The translations under genes and the position numbers were made by a program. The notes under the pieces are model-generated. The model saw only the letters and a program-made list of their open reading frames with translations. It did no database searches and had not been told where the DNA came from. This document shows, piece by piece, positions 54,812-63,995 of a DNA stretch of 64,000 nucleotides; the stretch's first letter is position 1; each line of letters opens with the position of its first letter. Source of the DNA: Pelagomonas calceolata (Eukaryota; Sar; Pelagophyceae; Pelagomonadales; Pelagomonadaceae); assembly GCA_918797485.1 (NCBI GenBank), contig CAKKNE010000003.1, positions 3,596,001 to 3,660,000 of the forward strand, read 5' to 3'.

Positions 54812-55984
54812 ATGATCCTCACGCAGTGCGCCGTCTGCGCTGCCCCACTGGGTTTATCATTGGGCAAGAAATGCGGCCGCTGCAGCACGCGCTACTGTGG
54901 GCCTGAATGCCAGGTGCAGCACTGGAAAGAGGGCGGTCATGACCAGCTCTGCAAACCAATGAAAAAGGCAGGCGGCGCCGAGCAATACAACGCAAATAAG
55001 AAGTACACGGAGGCCGTGACGGTCGCGGCGGAGGCGTGCGCGGAGGACACCAAGGGCCAGACGTGCTACATCTGCACGCAAGCCGTCCACTGGAAAACGA
55101 AGGAGGGTCTCGTGCGCGGTTGCTCGTGCCGCGGCACGGCGGGCTTTGCGCACGTGTCGTGCTTGGCGGAGGAGGCGAAGGTTTTGATGGACGAGGCCGA
55201 GGAGAACAATTTGGGCTACGATGCAATGACTGAGAGGTGGAGGCGGAGGTACAAATGCAGCCTTTGCGAGCAAGACTACCACGGCGTCGTGGCCTGCGCG
55301 CTCGGGTGGGCGTGCTGGAAGACGTACGTGGGGCGGCCGGAGACGGCCGAGCTTCGGAGCTTTGCGATGAAGCTGCTTGGGCTCGGTTTATGCGCTGCAA
55401 AGCACTACGCGGACGCGTTGTCCGTGCAAGAGGCTCATTTGTCTTTGCTGCGGCGTATTGGCGCGCCAGAAGACAGCATTCTCGGCATGCAGACCAATCT
55501 TTCGAGTACGTATGGCCAGCTTGGACGGGATGAAGAGGCCCTGTCGATGAAACGAGACGTATACTCCGGACATTTGAAGCTTTACGGCGCCCAAAATAGA
55601 CACACCTTCATACCAGCCAACAACTACGCGACGTCCCTTATTAGTCTCGAGCGCTTCGAAGAAGCCAAGGTGTTGCTGCGCAAAACGATGCCCGTGGCGC
55701 GGCGCGTTCTCGGGGAGGGTTGTGAGGCCACGCTCATAATAAGGCTGAATTACGCGAAGGCGTTCTACAGGGACACCGGCGCCACGCACGATGATCTCCG
55801 TGAAGCCGTGACCACGCTCGAGGAGCTAGAAACGACCGCGCGACGAGTGCTCGGAGGATCATATCCGACCACAGTGACGATCGAGGCGTCACTGCAAGAC
55901 GCGCGCGCAGCCCTCCGCGCCCGCGAGGCGCCCGAAGTCCTCCAAACGGCCGACGACCTCGCCGCCCATTTTGATAGCTTGTAA
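54812..55984 (+). CDS. MYND + RING-CH + TPR protein, copy H
   Basis: 390 residues from ATG 54812, the start shared by all MYND members (MILTQCAVCA). The MYND finger, RING-CH finger (CYIC, CSCRG, HVSC, CSLC), ALGWACWKTYVGRPE and TPRs are in the same order as in array 1, from which it differs by scattered substitutions, including EEAKVLMDEAEENN in place of EQAKILVAEAEE. The C-terminus (EVLQTADDLAAHFDSL) differs from array 1. It also carries the array 1 type upstream motif, so the promoter moved with the gene. It stands on the opposite strand from array 1 and is convergent with the GT25 gene. Confidence 0.85.
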   Translation: MILTQCAVCAAPLGLSLGKKCGRCSTRYCGPECQVQHWKEGGHDQLCKPMKKAGGAEQYNANKKYTEAVTVAAEACAEDTKGQTCYICTQAVHWKTKEGLVRGCSCRGTAGFAHVSCLAEEAKVLMDEAEENNLGYDAMTERWRRRYKCSLCEQDYHGVVACALGWACWKTYVGRPETAELRSFAMKLLGLGLCAAKHYADALSVQEAHLSLLRRIGAPEDSILGMQTNLSSTYGQLGRDEEALSMKRDVYSGHLKLYGAQNRHTFIPANNYATSLISLERFEEAKVLLRKTMPVARRVLGEGCEATLIIRLNYAKAFYRDTGATHDDLREAVTTLEELETTARRVLGGSYPTTVTIEASLQDARAALRAREAPEVLQTADDLAAHFDSL

Positions 55985-56007
55985 GGTGATAGTAGTAAAA
56001 ATTGCAC

Positions 56008-57390
56008 TTACTCCACGGCCACCGTGATCTGGCACGGCGTGTCGAAGCAGGTGGGGAGCGACGCGTCGTCCGCGCGGAACGTGTAGTGCACATGCTGGCC
56101 CTCGACGCGCAGGTAGCGCCGCACGGAATCCGACGTGTTGCGCCCGTCGACGTGGGCCACGGCCGGTAGCGCCGCCCACGCGTTAAGCGCGCCGTCGCGC
56201 ACCAGGCGCTCGACGTACGTGTCGACGGGCCGCGCGACCGGAAGGGCACTTTGTGTTAATTTCTGCGCACCCGCCCAGGAGATCAAGGCGCCGCCGATGG
56301 ATGCGTGGGCGCAGCCGCCGTGCAGTTTTGAGACGACCTCACCTTTCTCATACAACTCGCGCGCAGCAGCAACACATCTTTCGGAGATGAACGGTCGCGT
56401 CGTCTCGACGCCGACGTGCGCGTGCCCCGGCACGCCCACGTCCAGCGCCACCAGGTCCCATTCTTCCCCATCTAGCGCTATGAGCACATTTCTCAGAATA
56501 CTTTTGATATCCTCTGATAACACGACGTCGTCTTCAAGCACGAGAGCGTAGGGCAGCCCCCCTTCGACAATGTCGTGCCACGCCGTTAAATGACTGAGCC
56601 AGATCCCTACCTCGCCCTGGCTGAGCACGGAACCTTCTCTGAGGGTTGCTCGCGTCACTCGCGGGGATAACAAGGACCCATCAACACCAGAAATCCACCT
56701 GGCTTGGTCCAATAGTGATGCCCGTTGCAATTGAGCGCGGACGTGCTGCCTCCTCCCGAACGACGACGCCAGATTCAGCACGAAGGTCGGCAGTTCATTT
56801 CTTTCTAGCGCGGTCCGGTACACCCCATGGAATAATGACGTGACTGGTGCCTCAATTGTCATGAGAGATACGGAACGTTCGGAGCCGGGCAGCGTCCTCA
56901 GCACACCAAAAGCTTCGCTTTGTAGGGATCGCTGCCCCGCGCGGACCCGCAGTTGCGCGGCAACGCCTTCAGCCAATGAAACGCGACTAGCGTTGATATC
57001 TAAGATCAAAGAGGCCTCCTCGACGAGTCGTTCCGAGGCCTCTTCCGCGCTCTCGGCGCCGCGCCACTCGACCAACAAACTCCTATCAGAGACGCGGACG
57101 GCGACGGCCGCATGCAACGTGTCAGTCTTCGCGGCGACTTGTTCCAATTCCTGGGCGATGGGCTGCTGAGCGCAGTTCTGCACCGCTCTCCTGTACTCGC
57201 CCCTGAACGCCGCGACGCCGCCGATACCTAGAGAAGCCAGAAACGCAGCATATGAGGATGACGCTCCCAGGTCGGCGAAGCGGGGCACGGCGACGGCGAC
57301 GCCCTCGAAGGTCGCGCTCACGAAGGCGTCGGCCTCTTTTTCAGGTAAGGGGATGGCCACGGCCGCCGCCACGAGCAGCAAGTATCTCAT
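56008..57390 (-). CDS. GT25-family glycosyltransferase
   Basis: 460 residues from ATG 57390, which opens a hydrophobic leader (MRYLLLVAAAVAIPLP), giving a secretory-pathway protein. The C-terminal half is a GT25 (LPS/collagen galactosyltransferase type) domain: LPTFVLNLASSFGRRQHVRAQLQRASL, ISGVDGSLL, LSQGEVGIWLSHLTAWHDIVEGGLPYALVLEDDVVLSEDI and WDLVALDVG, with the metal-binding DD in LEDDV. The N-terminal half (about 20-190) is not recognised. The donor is probably UDP-sugar; the acceptor is unknown. Its ATG overlaps the stop of a 56-codon upstream ORF as ATGA, as in the CX9C/GNAT pair. Confidence 0.8.
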   Translation of the reverse strand: MRYLLLVAAAVAIPLPEKEADAFVSATFEGVAVAVPRFADLGASSSYAAFLASLGIGGVAAFRGEYRRAVQNCAQQPIAQELEQVAAKTDTLHAAVAVRVSDRSLLVEWRGAESAEEASERLVEEASLILDINASRVSLAEGVAAQLRVRAGQRSLQSEAFGVLRTLPGSERSVSLMTIEAPVTSLFHGVYRTALERNELPTFVLNLASSFGRRQHVRAQLQRASLLDQARWISGVDGSLLSPRVTRATLREGSVLSQGEVGIWLSHLTAWHDIVEGGLPYALVLEDDVVLSEDIKSILRNVLIALDGEEWDLVALDVGVPGHAHVGVETTRPFISERCVAAARELYEKGEVVSKLHGGCAHASIGGALISWAGAQKLTQSALPVARPVDTYVERLVRDGALNAWAALPAVAHVDGRNTSDSVRRYLRVEGQHVHYTFRADDASLPTCFDTPCQITVAVE

Positions 57391-57557
57391 GCCGTCGTAC
57401 TGGGCGAGAAGAGCCAGTAGAGCGTCGCGAGCGTGCTGCCGAGCGTCATGCACACACAGAGCAAAAAGCAAATGCTGTCGGCGCGCAGCAGGCGGTCGAC
57501 GAGCGGCGGCGGGCGCGCCACGCCGAGGGATTCGCCGGGCCAGCGCGCCCGGGCCAT
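57387..57557 (-). CDS. Small single-pass membrane ORF overlapping the GT25 start
   Basis: 56 residues: a basic Pro-rich start (MARARWPGESLGVARPPPLVDRL), then one hydrophobic helix (ICFLLCVCMTLGSTLATLYWLF) and a short polar end. Not recognised, but the size and layout are like small ER or mitochondrial membrane subunits. Its TGA (57389-57387) overlaps the GT25 ATG (57390-57388). It could be a true first cistron, a regulatory upstream ORF or chance; the membrane helix and clean start favour a real protein. Confidence 0.5.
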   Translation of the reverse strand: MARARWPGESLGVARPPPLVDRLLRADSICFLLCVCMTLGSTLATLYWLFSPSTTA

Positions 57558-57669
57558 GGCTGCGGCTTGTCGACGTGTATGCGTTTGTTCTTTGGACGGT
57601 CACAACGACCCGGATGCTGCCGCGACCGCTGCGTGCGTCCAAATCGATCACGACGCTGCAGCGCTGCCG

Positions 57670-57692
57670 GCTAGCGTCTGTAAGGCACTAGC
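57670..57692 (+). promoter_or_regulatory. CTAG-flanked upstream motif of copy I
   Basis: GCTAGCGTCTGTAAGGCACT then AGC, 71-93 bp upstream of copy I, the same spacing as in array 1. Confidence 0.5.
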
Positions 57693-57762
57693 CTTGCTCG
57701 AGGCTTTTTTGCAAGCATTTCGCATCGTAGGGCTGCCCCGGGGCGATTTGACCACATAGAAG

Positions 57763-58929
57763 ATGATCCTCACGCAGTGCGCCGTCTGCGCCGCCGAGCT
57801 TGGCTTATCCTTGGGCAAGAAATGCGGCCGCTGCAGCACGCGCTACTGCGGGCCCGAATGCCAGGTGCAGCACTGGAAAGAGGGTGGGCACGATAAGCTC
57901 TGCAAACCAATAAAAAATGCAGGCGGCGCTGAACAATACCACGCAAATAACAAGTACGCGGAGGCCGTCGCGGTCGCGGCGACGGCGTGCGCGGAGGACA
58001 CCAAGGGCCAGACGTGCTACATCTGCACTCAGGCGCTCCACTGGAAAACGAAGGAGGGCCTCGTGCGCGGGTGCTCCTGTCGTGGGACAGCAGGTTTTGC
58101 GCATGTGTCGTGCCTGGCGGAGCAGGCGAAGATTTTGGTCGCTGATGCCGAGGAGAGGAATTTGGACGACAATAAGTGGCATCGGTGGCACACGTGCAGC
58201 CTGTGCGAGCAAAATTACCACGGCGTCGTGGCTTGTGCGGTCGGGTGGGCGTGCTGGAAGACGAGCTTGGGGCGGCCGGAGGCGGACTGGACTCGGCGCT
58301 TGGCGATTGGCGTGCTTGGGAACGGTTTAAACAAGGCAAAACGCCACGAGGCCGCGTTGTCCGTGAGAGAGGCCGAGTTGGCTATGATGTGGCGCCTTGG
58401 CGACTCAGAAGAACACATACTCATCACGCAGACCAATCTTGCGATCAATTACGACCTGCTCGGACGGCGTGAAGAGGCCCTGTCCTTGCGACGAAAGGTA
58501 TACACCGGTTGCCTGAAGCGTAGTGGCGAAGGACATGAACGAACCCTCCGAGCAGCCAGCAACTACGCGTCGTCCTTTACTGGACTGAAGCGCTTCGAAG
58601 AAGCCAGGACACTGTTGCGCAAAACGATGCCCGTGGCGCGACGCGTTCTCGGAGAGAATAATTTTATCACGCTTCATTTGAGGTGCAATTACGCGCAGTC
58701 GCTCTGCTGCGACGCAGCTGCCACGCTCGACGATCACCGCGAGGCCGTGGCGACGCTCGAGGAGATTGAACCTACCGCGCGGCGCGTCCTCGGTAGCGCC
58801 AATCCGTTGGCCGCGCAGATTGAGCGCGAATTACAACAATCGCAAGAGGTGCTCCGCGCCCGCGAAGCATCAGTCGACGTGACCGCTGTCTGCGCGGCAC
58901 TCGACGCGATGGCAGTTAGGAAGACATAA
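57763..58929 (+). CDS. MYND + RING-CH + TPR protein, copy I
   Basis: 388 residues. The N-terminal half is very close to copies C and H: MYND finger (MILTQCAVCAAELGLSLGKK, CGRC..C..C..H..C), then RING-CH (CYIC, CSCRG, HVSC, CSLC) and a WACWKTSLGRPE segment. TPRs follow (VYTGCLKRSGEGHERTL, FEEARTLLRKTMPVARRVLGENN). The last about 30 residues (ASVDVTAVCAALDAMAVRKT) are its own. It keeps the CTAG motif at the usual distance. It lies just beyond the GT25 gene from copy H, in the same orientation, so H and I may be a tandem pair later separated by, or duplicated around, the GT25 locus. Confidence 0.85.
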   Translation: MILTQCAVCAAELGLSLGKKCGRCSTRYCGPECQVQHWKEGGHDKLCKPIKNAGGAEQYHANNKYAEAVAVAATACAEDTKGQTCYICTQALHWKTKEGLVRGCSCRGTAGFAHVSCLAEQAKILVADAEERNLDDNKWHRWHTCSLCEQNYHGVVACAVGWACWKTSLGRPEADWTRRLAIGVLGNGLNKAKRHEAALSVREAELAMMWRLGDSEEHILITQTNLAINYDLLGRREEALSLRRKVYTGCLKRSGEGHERTLRAASNYASSFTGLKRFEEARTLLRKTMPVARRVLGENNFITLHLRCNYAQSLCCDAAATLDDHREAVATLEEIEPTARRVLGSANPLAAQIERELQQSQEVLRAREASVDVTAVCAALDAMAVRKT

Positions 58930-58949
58930 CTTATAGACAACTCCACGAC

Positions 58950-60707
58950 CTACCGCGCGAGCCGCTGCGCGACCATCTGCCAGGCCATCTCCTTGCCGAT
59001 GATTTTGGAGATGTCGGAAGCGGACGCGTCTCCGTCCCACCAGCCGTCTTGTTTCATCTGACGAGCCGCTCTCAGTAAAGCTTGTTTCACCTTCTCGTAG
59101 TCCTCCTCCGAAAAGTCGAGCGAGAACAAGCACCGGCCGGTCCCGACCCAAGACAAACTCAACCCTTCGGCCCTTAGGTAGTACTGGAACATCCAGTGGT
59201 AGCGTCCTGGTTGGGTAAATAAAACGGTCCAGACCGTCGTGAGGTTGTCGACGCGCATCGGTAACGATTCTTCAGCCAACACCTTATTCACAGAATGAAC
59301 CCACGCATCGGTACGAGAAGTAGCCAAGGCATACTTTTGTTGCGTTTCGGGACGCGAGACCCAGTCCAGGAACTCGGCCATGCACGCTAAGGTGAGGGGA
59401 GCCGCACTAAATGTCCCAATAACATAAGCGACGCGTAACGGCCGCGTCTCGTCGAAGCGCTTCATCAGGCGAGAGGGGCCGCAGACGACGCCGTTCGCCA
59501 GGCCGCCGCCAAGCGTCTTCCCATACACGACGACGTCGGCATTGACCCCATAGTATTCTTGGGCCCCTCCAGGAGCCATTCTGAATCCAGTATAAACTTC
59601 GTCAAATAACAATGGGACGTCATTTTTCTGACAGACTTGCTGGAGCGTGTGGAGCCACTTTTTGTAAGCATTGCCTTTCTCGGCGGTCTTTCGCACCTTG
59701 GCGTCCAATAACACGAGGTCGGAAGGTGGAGGAGACCCGGGATTCAGGCCCTGTAAAGGCGAGACGCAGACACACGCTATTTCATCACTTCTAGCGGCAA
59801 TGCATTTCAAAGCGGTGGGGTGCATGTCCTTGAGGTAGAGCACGTCGGAATTCGCTCTCTCACTCCCAGGACCGGGCTGGACGCCGTCCCACCAGCCTGC
59901 GCGGAAACGACGCCGTCGACGCGACCTTCAAGTTGAGAAATCGAAGGAAATTGACGCTGAGTCGGCGCCGTGATAAGCGCCAGCGAATTGCACGATGAGC
60001 TTTCTACGAGTGTTGAAGCGACATAACCGAATGGCGCACATGACGGCTTCCGTGCCGGACATGTGGAAGGAGACCTCTTCTTTATTTGATATAGTTTTGA
60101 GCTTCGGTAGGACGTCTGATATAATCGGATGCACGGGACCCAGGACGTTGGGACCCAACTCCTTGACGCGCGCCCAGCCTCGCTCCACGAACTGCTTGTA
60201 CTGATCATAACCGCAGACGTTGACGCCGTAGGAGCCGGAGACGTCTATCGATTGACCGCCGTCGACGTCTATCAACACACACCCTTTTGAACTTGATGTG
60301 ACAGCGGCCACTTGGTAGCGCTTCCGCGTCTCCGCCTGGAACTGGACGGGCACCCTATTGGTATCGGTGAAGCGGATGTCGCTCAGACCACTTATCAGCG
60401 TCTCGTTTAGCGCCTTGCCTCTGGGACCAGTTAACGCGTCGAACCGTTTTGAGAGTTTGTCGGCGCCTGCTTTGCGCCTCGCGGCGACCTCTTGGGAACA
60501 GCCGTCGGCGCGAAAGTAGGCGTCGCCTTCCAACGAATAGGAGACGATTAGAGGCGCCGCTGCTCTCGCGCCGTAGGGGATAGGCGACATGCAGGCTAAC
60601 GTTAGTAGTCTGCGATAGGTCCATCTTATGATACGGTAGGCGGCGTAGGCGATGAATGCGACGGCGGCGGCTCGCTGGTGCATCGGTCGGGCGGTGATTT
60701 GGTCCAT
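58950..60707 (-). CDS. Membrane-anchored class III aminotransferase / aminomutase-like, two exons
   Basis: Exons 60707-59969 and 59896-58950, phase 1, 561 residues. PLP fold type I, class III: GQSIDVSGSYGVNVCGYDQYKQF, EEVSFHMSGTEAVMCAIRLCRFNTRRKLIVQFAGAYHG|WWDGVQPGPGS, VLVSPLQ-like CVCVSPLQGLNPGS, LLFDEVYTGFRMAPGGAQEYYGVNADVVVYGKTLGGG (PLP lysine in GKTLGG). It resembles glutamate-1-semialdehyde-aminomutase-like domains found in larger or stand-alone proteins, but is not the plastid HemL. An N-terminal helix (AAAVAFIAYAAYRIIRWTYRRLL) suggests membrane anchoring. The start at 60707 is preferred; the frame is open to 60806. The intron apparently uses a GC donor. Confidence 0.82.
59897..59968 (-). 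mobile_element. Introner-like intron in aminotransferase gene (72 nt, GC donor)
   Basis: Starts GCGCCGACTCAGCGTCAATT and ends TTTCCGCGCAG; phase 1, joining AYHG to WWDG. Shares GACTCAGCGTCAA and ATTTCTCAACTTGAA with EF-hand intron 5 and carries the dispersed word at 59910-59924. No GT donor fits. Confidence 0.78.
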
Positions 60708-61067
60708 TGGTTGTGCTGTGCTTAGTTGGCTCTGCGGTTGAGCGTTGCGGCGGCGAGTGGAGCTCGCACGGCTGGTCCTGGGAGAGCTGCGGACCTGCAC
60801 TAGCACTGCTGATGCTTAAGCACCAGTTTAAACAAGCTTTTGGGCTGTGAATGTGCTCCGCATCTCGGCTAGCGTAGTGGTAAGACACTAGAAAGTGGGC
60901 AGGCCTAGTTTAAGCGGTCAAATTGCTGTAAGAAGTGTTCATTTTGCATGCTGGACATCGATGCTGTAACACTTGCAACGCTGCGTCGCACACGAGACCC
61001 GTAGAGCACGCACCACCGATCAGCAGCTGCGCACACGCGACCGCGGCGTCGGCGCACGCGATCAGAC
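60708..61067. promoter_or_regulatory. Divergent region aminotransferase / insertase
   Basis: 360 bp with one CTAG motif (60868-60891). No gene seen. The motif copy here looks like a tRNA A box, but no tRNA is present. Confidence 0.45.
60868..60891 (+). promoter_or_regulatory. CTAG-flanked motif upstream of insertase
   Basis: GCTAGCGTAGTGGTAAGACA then CTAG, about 177-200 bp upstream of the insertase ATG, in the orientation seen for other plus-strand genes. Confidence 0.45.
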
Positions 61068-61886
61068 ATGGCGGCCCGCAGTGCCCTACGCCTGGCGCGG
61101 CGCGCGCGACCCGCACCAAGACTGACGCGTACTTTCATCCCCGACGCGACGCAGCTTTTGATCGACGCGCAAGCGGTCACGGGCCTGCCCTGGTACGCGA
61201 CCATTCCCTGTGCCACGCTTGCGATGAGAAGCGCCCTCGTGCCCGCTTCGCTGATAGCGCGGCGCCACGGGCGGCGCATCAACCTGGCCGCGCCGCATCT
61301 TCGCAAATTACAGCAATTGGCGGCCGAGCGGTCGAAGGAGAAGCCCGACGACAAAATAGGGACGGCGAGGTTGCTCACGACCGGCATCAATGGCATCTTG
61401 AAATTGCATCATGCGAGGCCCTCGTTTCTGTTACTTCCGTTCGCCACGACTCTCCCGTCGATGATCTATCTCGCTCTGGGCGTGCGCGGCCTGCCGGGCG
61501 ACGCTTTGGTGGAGGGCGGGTGCCTGTGGTTCCCTGATTTATCAGTGTCTGATATGTACCTCCCGTGTTTCTGCGTCGCGACCGCATATGCGAACCTGGA
61601 GCGCCAGCTCGCGGCGCCGCCGGGCAATGCCTCCATCGCCGGCGCCGCCAAGAATATTGGCCAGCTCGCGTTAATTGCGACGATGCCCGTGACGTTCGGA
61701 CTGCCTTCGGGCTTCCACCTTTTCTGGCTCTCGTCGACAGCCTTCACGGCGTTGTCGGGCGAGGCGTTTCGAGTGTTAGATAAGCCGCCGCCGGCGCCTC
61801 CTTCTTCACCGGTCGCGGCATCATCGAAGGAGGCGTCGCCGCGACCGCGACGGCGGCGCAAGGGCAAAAAAAAGCGCCGTTCCTAG
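61068..61886 (+). CDS. Oxa1/Cox18-like membrane insertase, mitochondrial
   Basis: 272 residues. The N-terminus (MAARSALRLARRARPAPRLTRTF) is a strong mitochondrial presequence. The YidC/Oxa1 core follows: VTGLPWYATIPCATLAMRSALVPASLIARRHGRRI (first core helix and Arg-rich loop), SFLLLPFATTLPSMIYLALG, LWFPDLSVSDMYLPCFCVATAYANLE, and ALIATMPVTFGLPSGFHLFWLSSTAFTALSGEAFR. These insert proteins into the inner membrane. The short loops and the SGFHLFW helix favour Cox18/Oxa2 (cytochrome oxidase Cox2 tail export) over Oxa1. The C-terminus is basic (PRPRRRRKGKKKRRS), reminiscent of Oxa1's ribosome-binding tail. Confidence 0.82.
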   Translation: MAARSALRLARRARPAPRLTRTFIPDATQLLIDAQAVTGLPWYATIPCATLAMRSALVPASLIARRHGRRINLAAPHLRKLQQLAAERSKEKPDDKIGTARLLTTGINGILKLHHARPSFLLLPFATTLPSMIYLALGVRGLPGDALVEGGCLWFPDLSVSDMYLPCFCVATAYANLERQLAAPPGNASIAGAAKNIGQLALIATMPVTFGLPSGFHLFWLSSTAFTALSGEAFRVLDKPPPAPPSSPVAASSKEASPRPRRRRKGKKKRRS

Positions 61887-62204
61887 TAAGTGTGTCTGTT
61901 GTATGTCTCGCTAGGTGTCCGAGGGCGTCTGCGGAGGCGTTCGCGCGCGGCGCCCGCGGCGTCTTCTCCCTTCGCATTTTGGCAGAGGCAGGGTGCATCG
62001 CAGCGGGCATATCGACGCGCGGCATCACCATCTATCGCATTCTGCGCTTCGCTGGGACCTCTCTGCGTGGGAATTCATCGCCTGCTTAAGCGCTAGCGCT
62101 TGCCGCAGGCCGCAAGCCACAACACCCAGGTTGACCAAAAAGAAAGCAATCGCTGCGGCGTCGGCGCGGTCGGCGCGGACCGATATATTATAGCGATAGT
62201 CGCG
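61887..62204. promoter_or_regulatory. Intergenic region before Tudor/PHD/PWWP gene
   Basis: 318 bp. A CGATATATTATAGCG TATA-like word lies about 10-24 bp upstream of the next ATG and an AAGCGCTAGCGCTTG palindrome near 62088. No gene seen. Confidence 0.45.
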
Positions 62205-63995
62205 ATGGCCACGCCGCTCGCCGCCGGCAGCGACGCCACGCCGCTCGCCACGGCCAGCGAGCAGCTCCGCGCGAGCAACGGCTCGTCGGCGCTCGCCGCC
62301 GCCATCGCCGCGGCCGAAGCCAAAAACGTGCCGCCGCCGCCGGCCATGCCCTCGGTGACCGCCGGGGGAGCCGCCGCGGCGCCGCCGGCGATGCCACCGA
62401 TGACCACCCCGGGCGCCGCGGCGCCGCCCGCGGCCTCGACGCCGAGCGCAGCCGGCGGGTCGCAGGCGGCACCAAGGCCGCCGGTCACGGCGCCGACGCT
62501 GCCCTCGCTGGGCGCCGCGGCCGCCAAAGCGCCAGTAACATTAGCGCGGCGCGTCCAGCCGGCGCCCGTCGCCAAGGATTCTGATGATGACGACGACCTC
62601 GACATCCAGGCCTCGACAAAATCACTGAAAGACGCTCCTGTAGAACCGCCCCCGCCGCCCGGCAGTCGTATTACGGTGCGCTTCAGCGACGGTATTGATT
62701 ATGGCGGCACCGTGCAAAAACTGCTAGATGGAAATAAAGCATTTGTGCTGTACGACGACGGCCAGAGCGAGGCCGTGCAATTTCCTGACAGTGACGTGAA
62801 AATTACGCGCGTCGGCCCGGGCCCGCCGAAGCGCGTGCCGTTGCGAGCGAGGCTGGCGACGGCCGTCCCCCCTTCGGATGAGGATAGCGACGACGACGCT
62901 TTGGATCGAGCGGCTCTGCTGTCCAAGCCGGTGGCTTGGCCCGGCGACAAGGCGCCGTCGAAACCTCGTACGAGGGGTCGGAAGCGGCCCGTTGTCCAGA
63001 AGGACGACGATTCTTCTTCAGACGCGTTGGAGGACATTATTTGCGAGGCGTGTAAAAGAGGCGACGACGAGGCGAATCTCATCGAGTGCGACGCGGGTTG
63101 TGGAAGGTGGCGCCACCTGCGGTGCTGCGCGCCACCCTTAGATACAGTACCAGAAGTTTGGGCCTGCCCGGCTTGTTCAATGCCGAGAGAAGAAGGCGTC
63201 GCGTGCAGAGGCGATGTGGTATTTGCCAAGTTCGCGCACTACCCCTGGTGGCCCGCGACGATTCGATCCCTGAAGACGGATACTGTTAGAATCTCGAAGC
63301 AGCCGCAGCGGCGCGGCCAGCTCACCGGGGTGCATGTGGACGTCTTGTATGTTGGGAGAGACGTGAACGCGACCGTCGACGCGTTAAGGTGCGTGCCCTT
63401 CGAGAGCGGTCTCGCTGAAATGCGGAGCTACGCGCGCGCGACCAAGGGGTCCTTCGACAACGGCGACTGCCCGCGCGACGCGTTCCGCGAAGCTGTTCAA
63501 CTAGCTGTAGATAAGTGCGCGGCGCGCAAGGCCGCTCGCAACAACAGTACTGATGTAGCCCAGTACAAGCAGGCTCTCCTGGACAAGTGCGGCGTCGCGT
63601 CGAAGCTACTCTTAGTACCTGATACCGATGATGATGAGCCCGTGCAGATGACAGCGGCGCCGCCGGTGCCCTTTGCGCAACAACCTTTAGCGAGACCCGT
63701 GATCGCGCAGCCGAAGAAACGGTCGACGGCCTCGGGTCGCGAGTCCACGTCGTCGCGGGACGGGCACCTGTGGTACGCGGCGATGTTGAGGGTGGGCATC
63801 GACGAGGCGACGGCCCTGGAGGCGGTCCGCGAGCGCCTCGACTGCTCCGAGGCCTTCGCGAAGCAGGTCGTCCGGCAGAAGGCTCAACGCCGCGCGTCGA
63901 CGTCCCTGAAGACGTCGCCGACCGAGGACGACTACGCGAAGCCGCGCGTGCAGCTGCGCGCGACCTCCAAAAGGCAGCGGGGGCTGCCCGCCTAG
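62205..63995 (+). CDS. Tudor-like / PHD / PWWP chromatin protein
   Basis: 596 residues from ATG 62205. The first about 125 residues are Ala/Pro-rich and disordered. A Tudor-like module lies at about 152-202 (GSRITVRFSDGIDYGGTVQKL then AFVLYDDGQSEAVQFP). The PHD finger is at about 279-325 (CEAC..NLIECDAGCGRWRHLRCC..WACPAC), followed at once by a PWWP domain (about 334-420; RGDVVFAKFAHYPWWPATI with the intact PWWP-type motif, and VDVLYVGRDVNATVDALRCVPFE). PHD and PWWP domains read histone H3 tail marks and H3K36 methylation on nucleosomes, so a transcription-linked adaptor is likely. The C-terminal helical part is not recognised. The stop is at 63993-63995, five bases before the window end. Confidence 0.85.
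   Translation: MATPLAAGSDATPLATASEQLRASNGSSALAAAIAAAEAKNVPPPPAMPSVTAGGAAAAPPAMPPMTTPGAAAPPAASTPSAAGGSQAAPRPPVTAPTLPSLGAAAAKAPVTLARRVQPAPVAKDSDDDDDLDIQASTKSLKDAPVEPPPPPGSRITVRFSDGIDYGGTVQKLLDGNKAFVLYDDGQSEAVQFPDSDVKITRVGPGPPKRVPLRARLATAVPPSDEDSDDDALDRAALLSKPVAWPGDKAPSKPRTRGRKRPVVQKDDDSSSDALEDIICEACKRGDDEANLIECDAGCGRWRHLRCCAPPLDTVPEVWACPACSMPREEGVACRGDVVFAKFAHYPWWPATIRSLKTDTVRISKQPQRRGQLTGVHVDVLYVGRDVNATVDALRCVPFESGLAEMRSYARATKGSFDNGDCPRDAFREAVQLAVDKCAARKAARNNSTDVAQYKQALLDKCGVASKLLLVPDTDDDEPVQMTAAPPVPFAQQPLARPVIAQPKKRSTASGRESTSSRDGHLWYAAMLRVGIDEATALEAVRERLDCSEAFAKQVVRQKAQRRASTSLKTSPTEDDYAKPRVQLRATSKRQRGLPA

Noticed and set aside
59860-59900. Apparent frameshift in aminotransferase exon 2
   Set aside because: Careful rereading of the reverse complement gives a continuous WWDGVQPGPGSERANSDVLYLKD; there is no shift.
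60868-60930. tRNA-like A box (TAGCGTAGTGGTAAGAC)
   Set aside because: No B box (GGTTCGA..CC) at the right distance and no acceptor stem; it is a copy of the CTAG motif.
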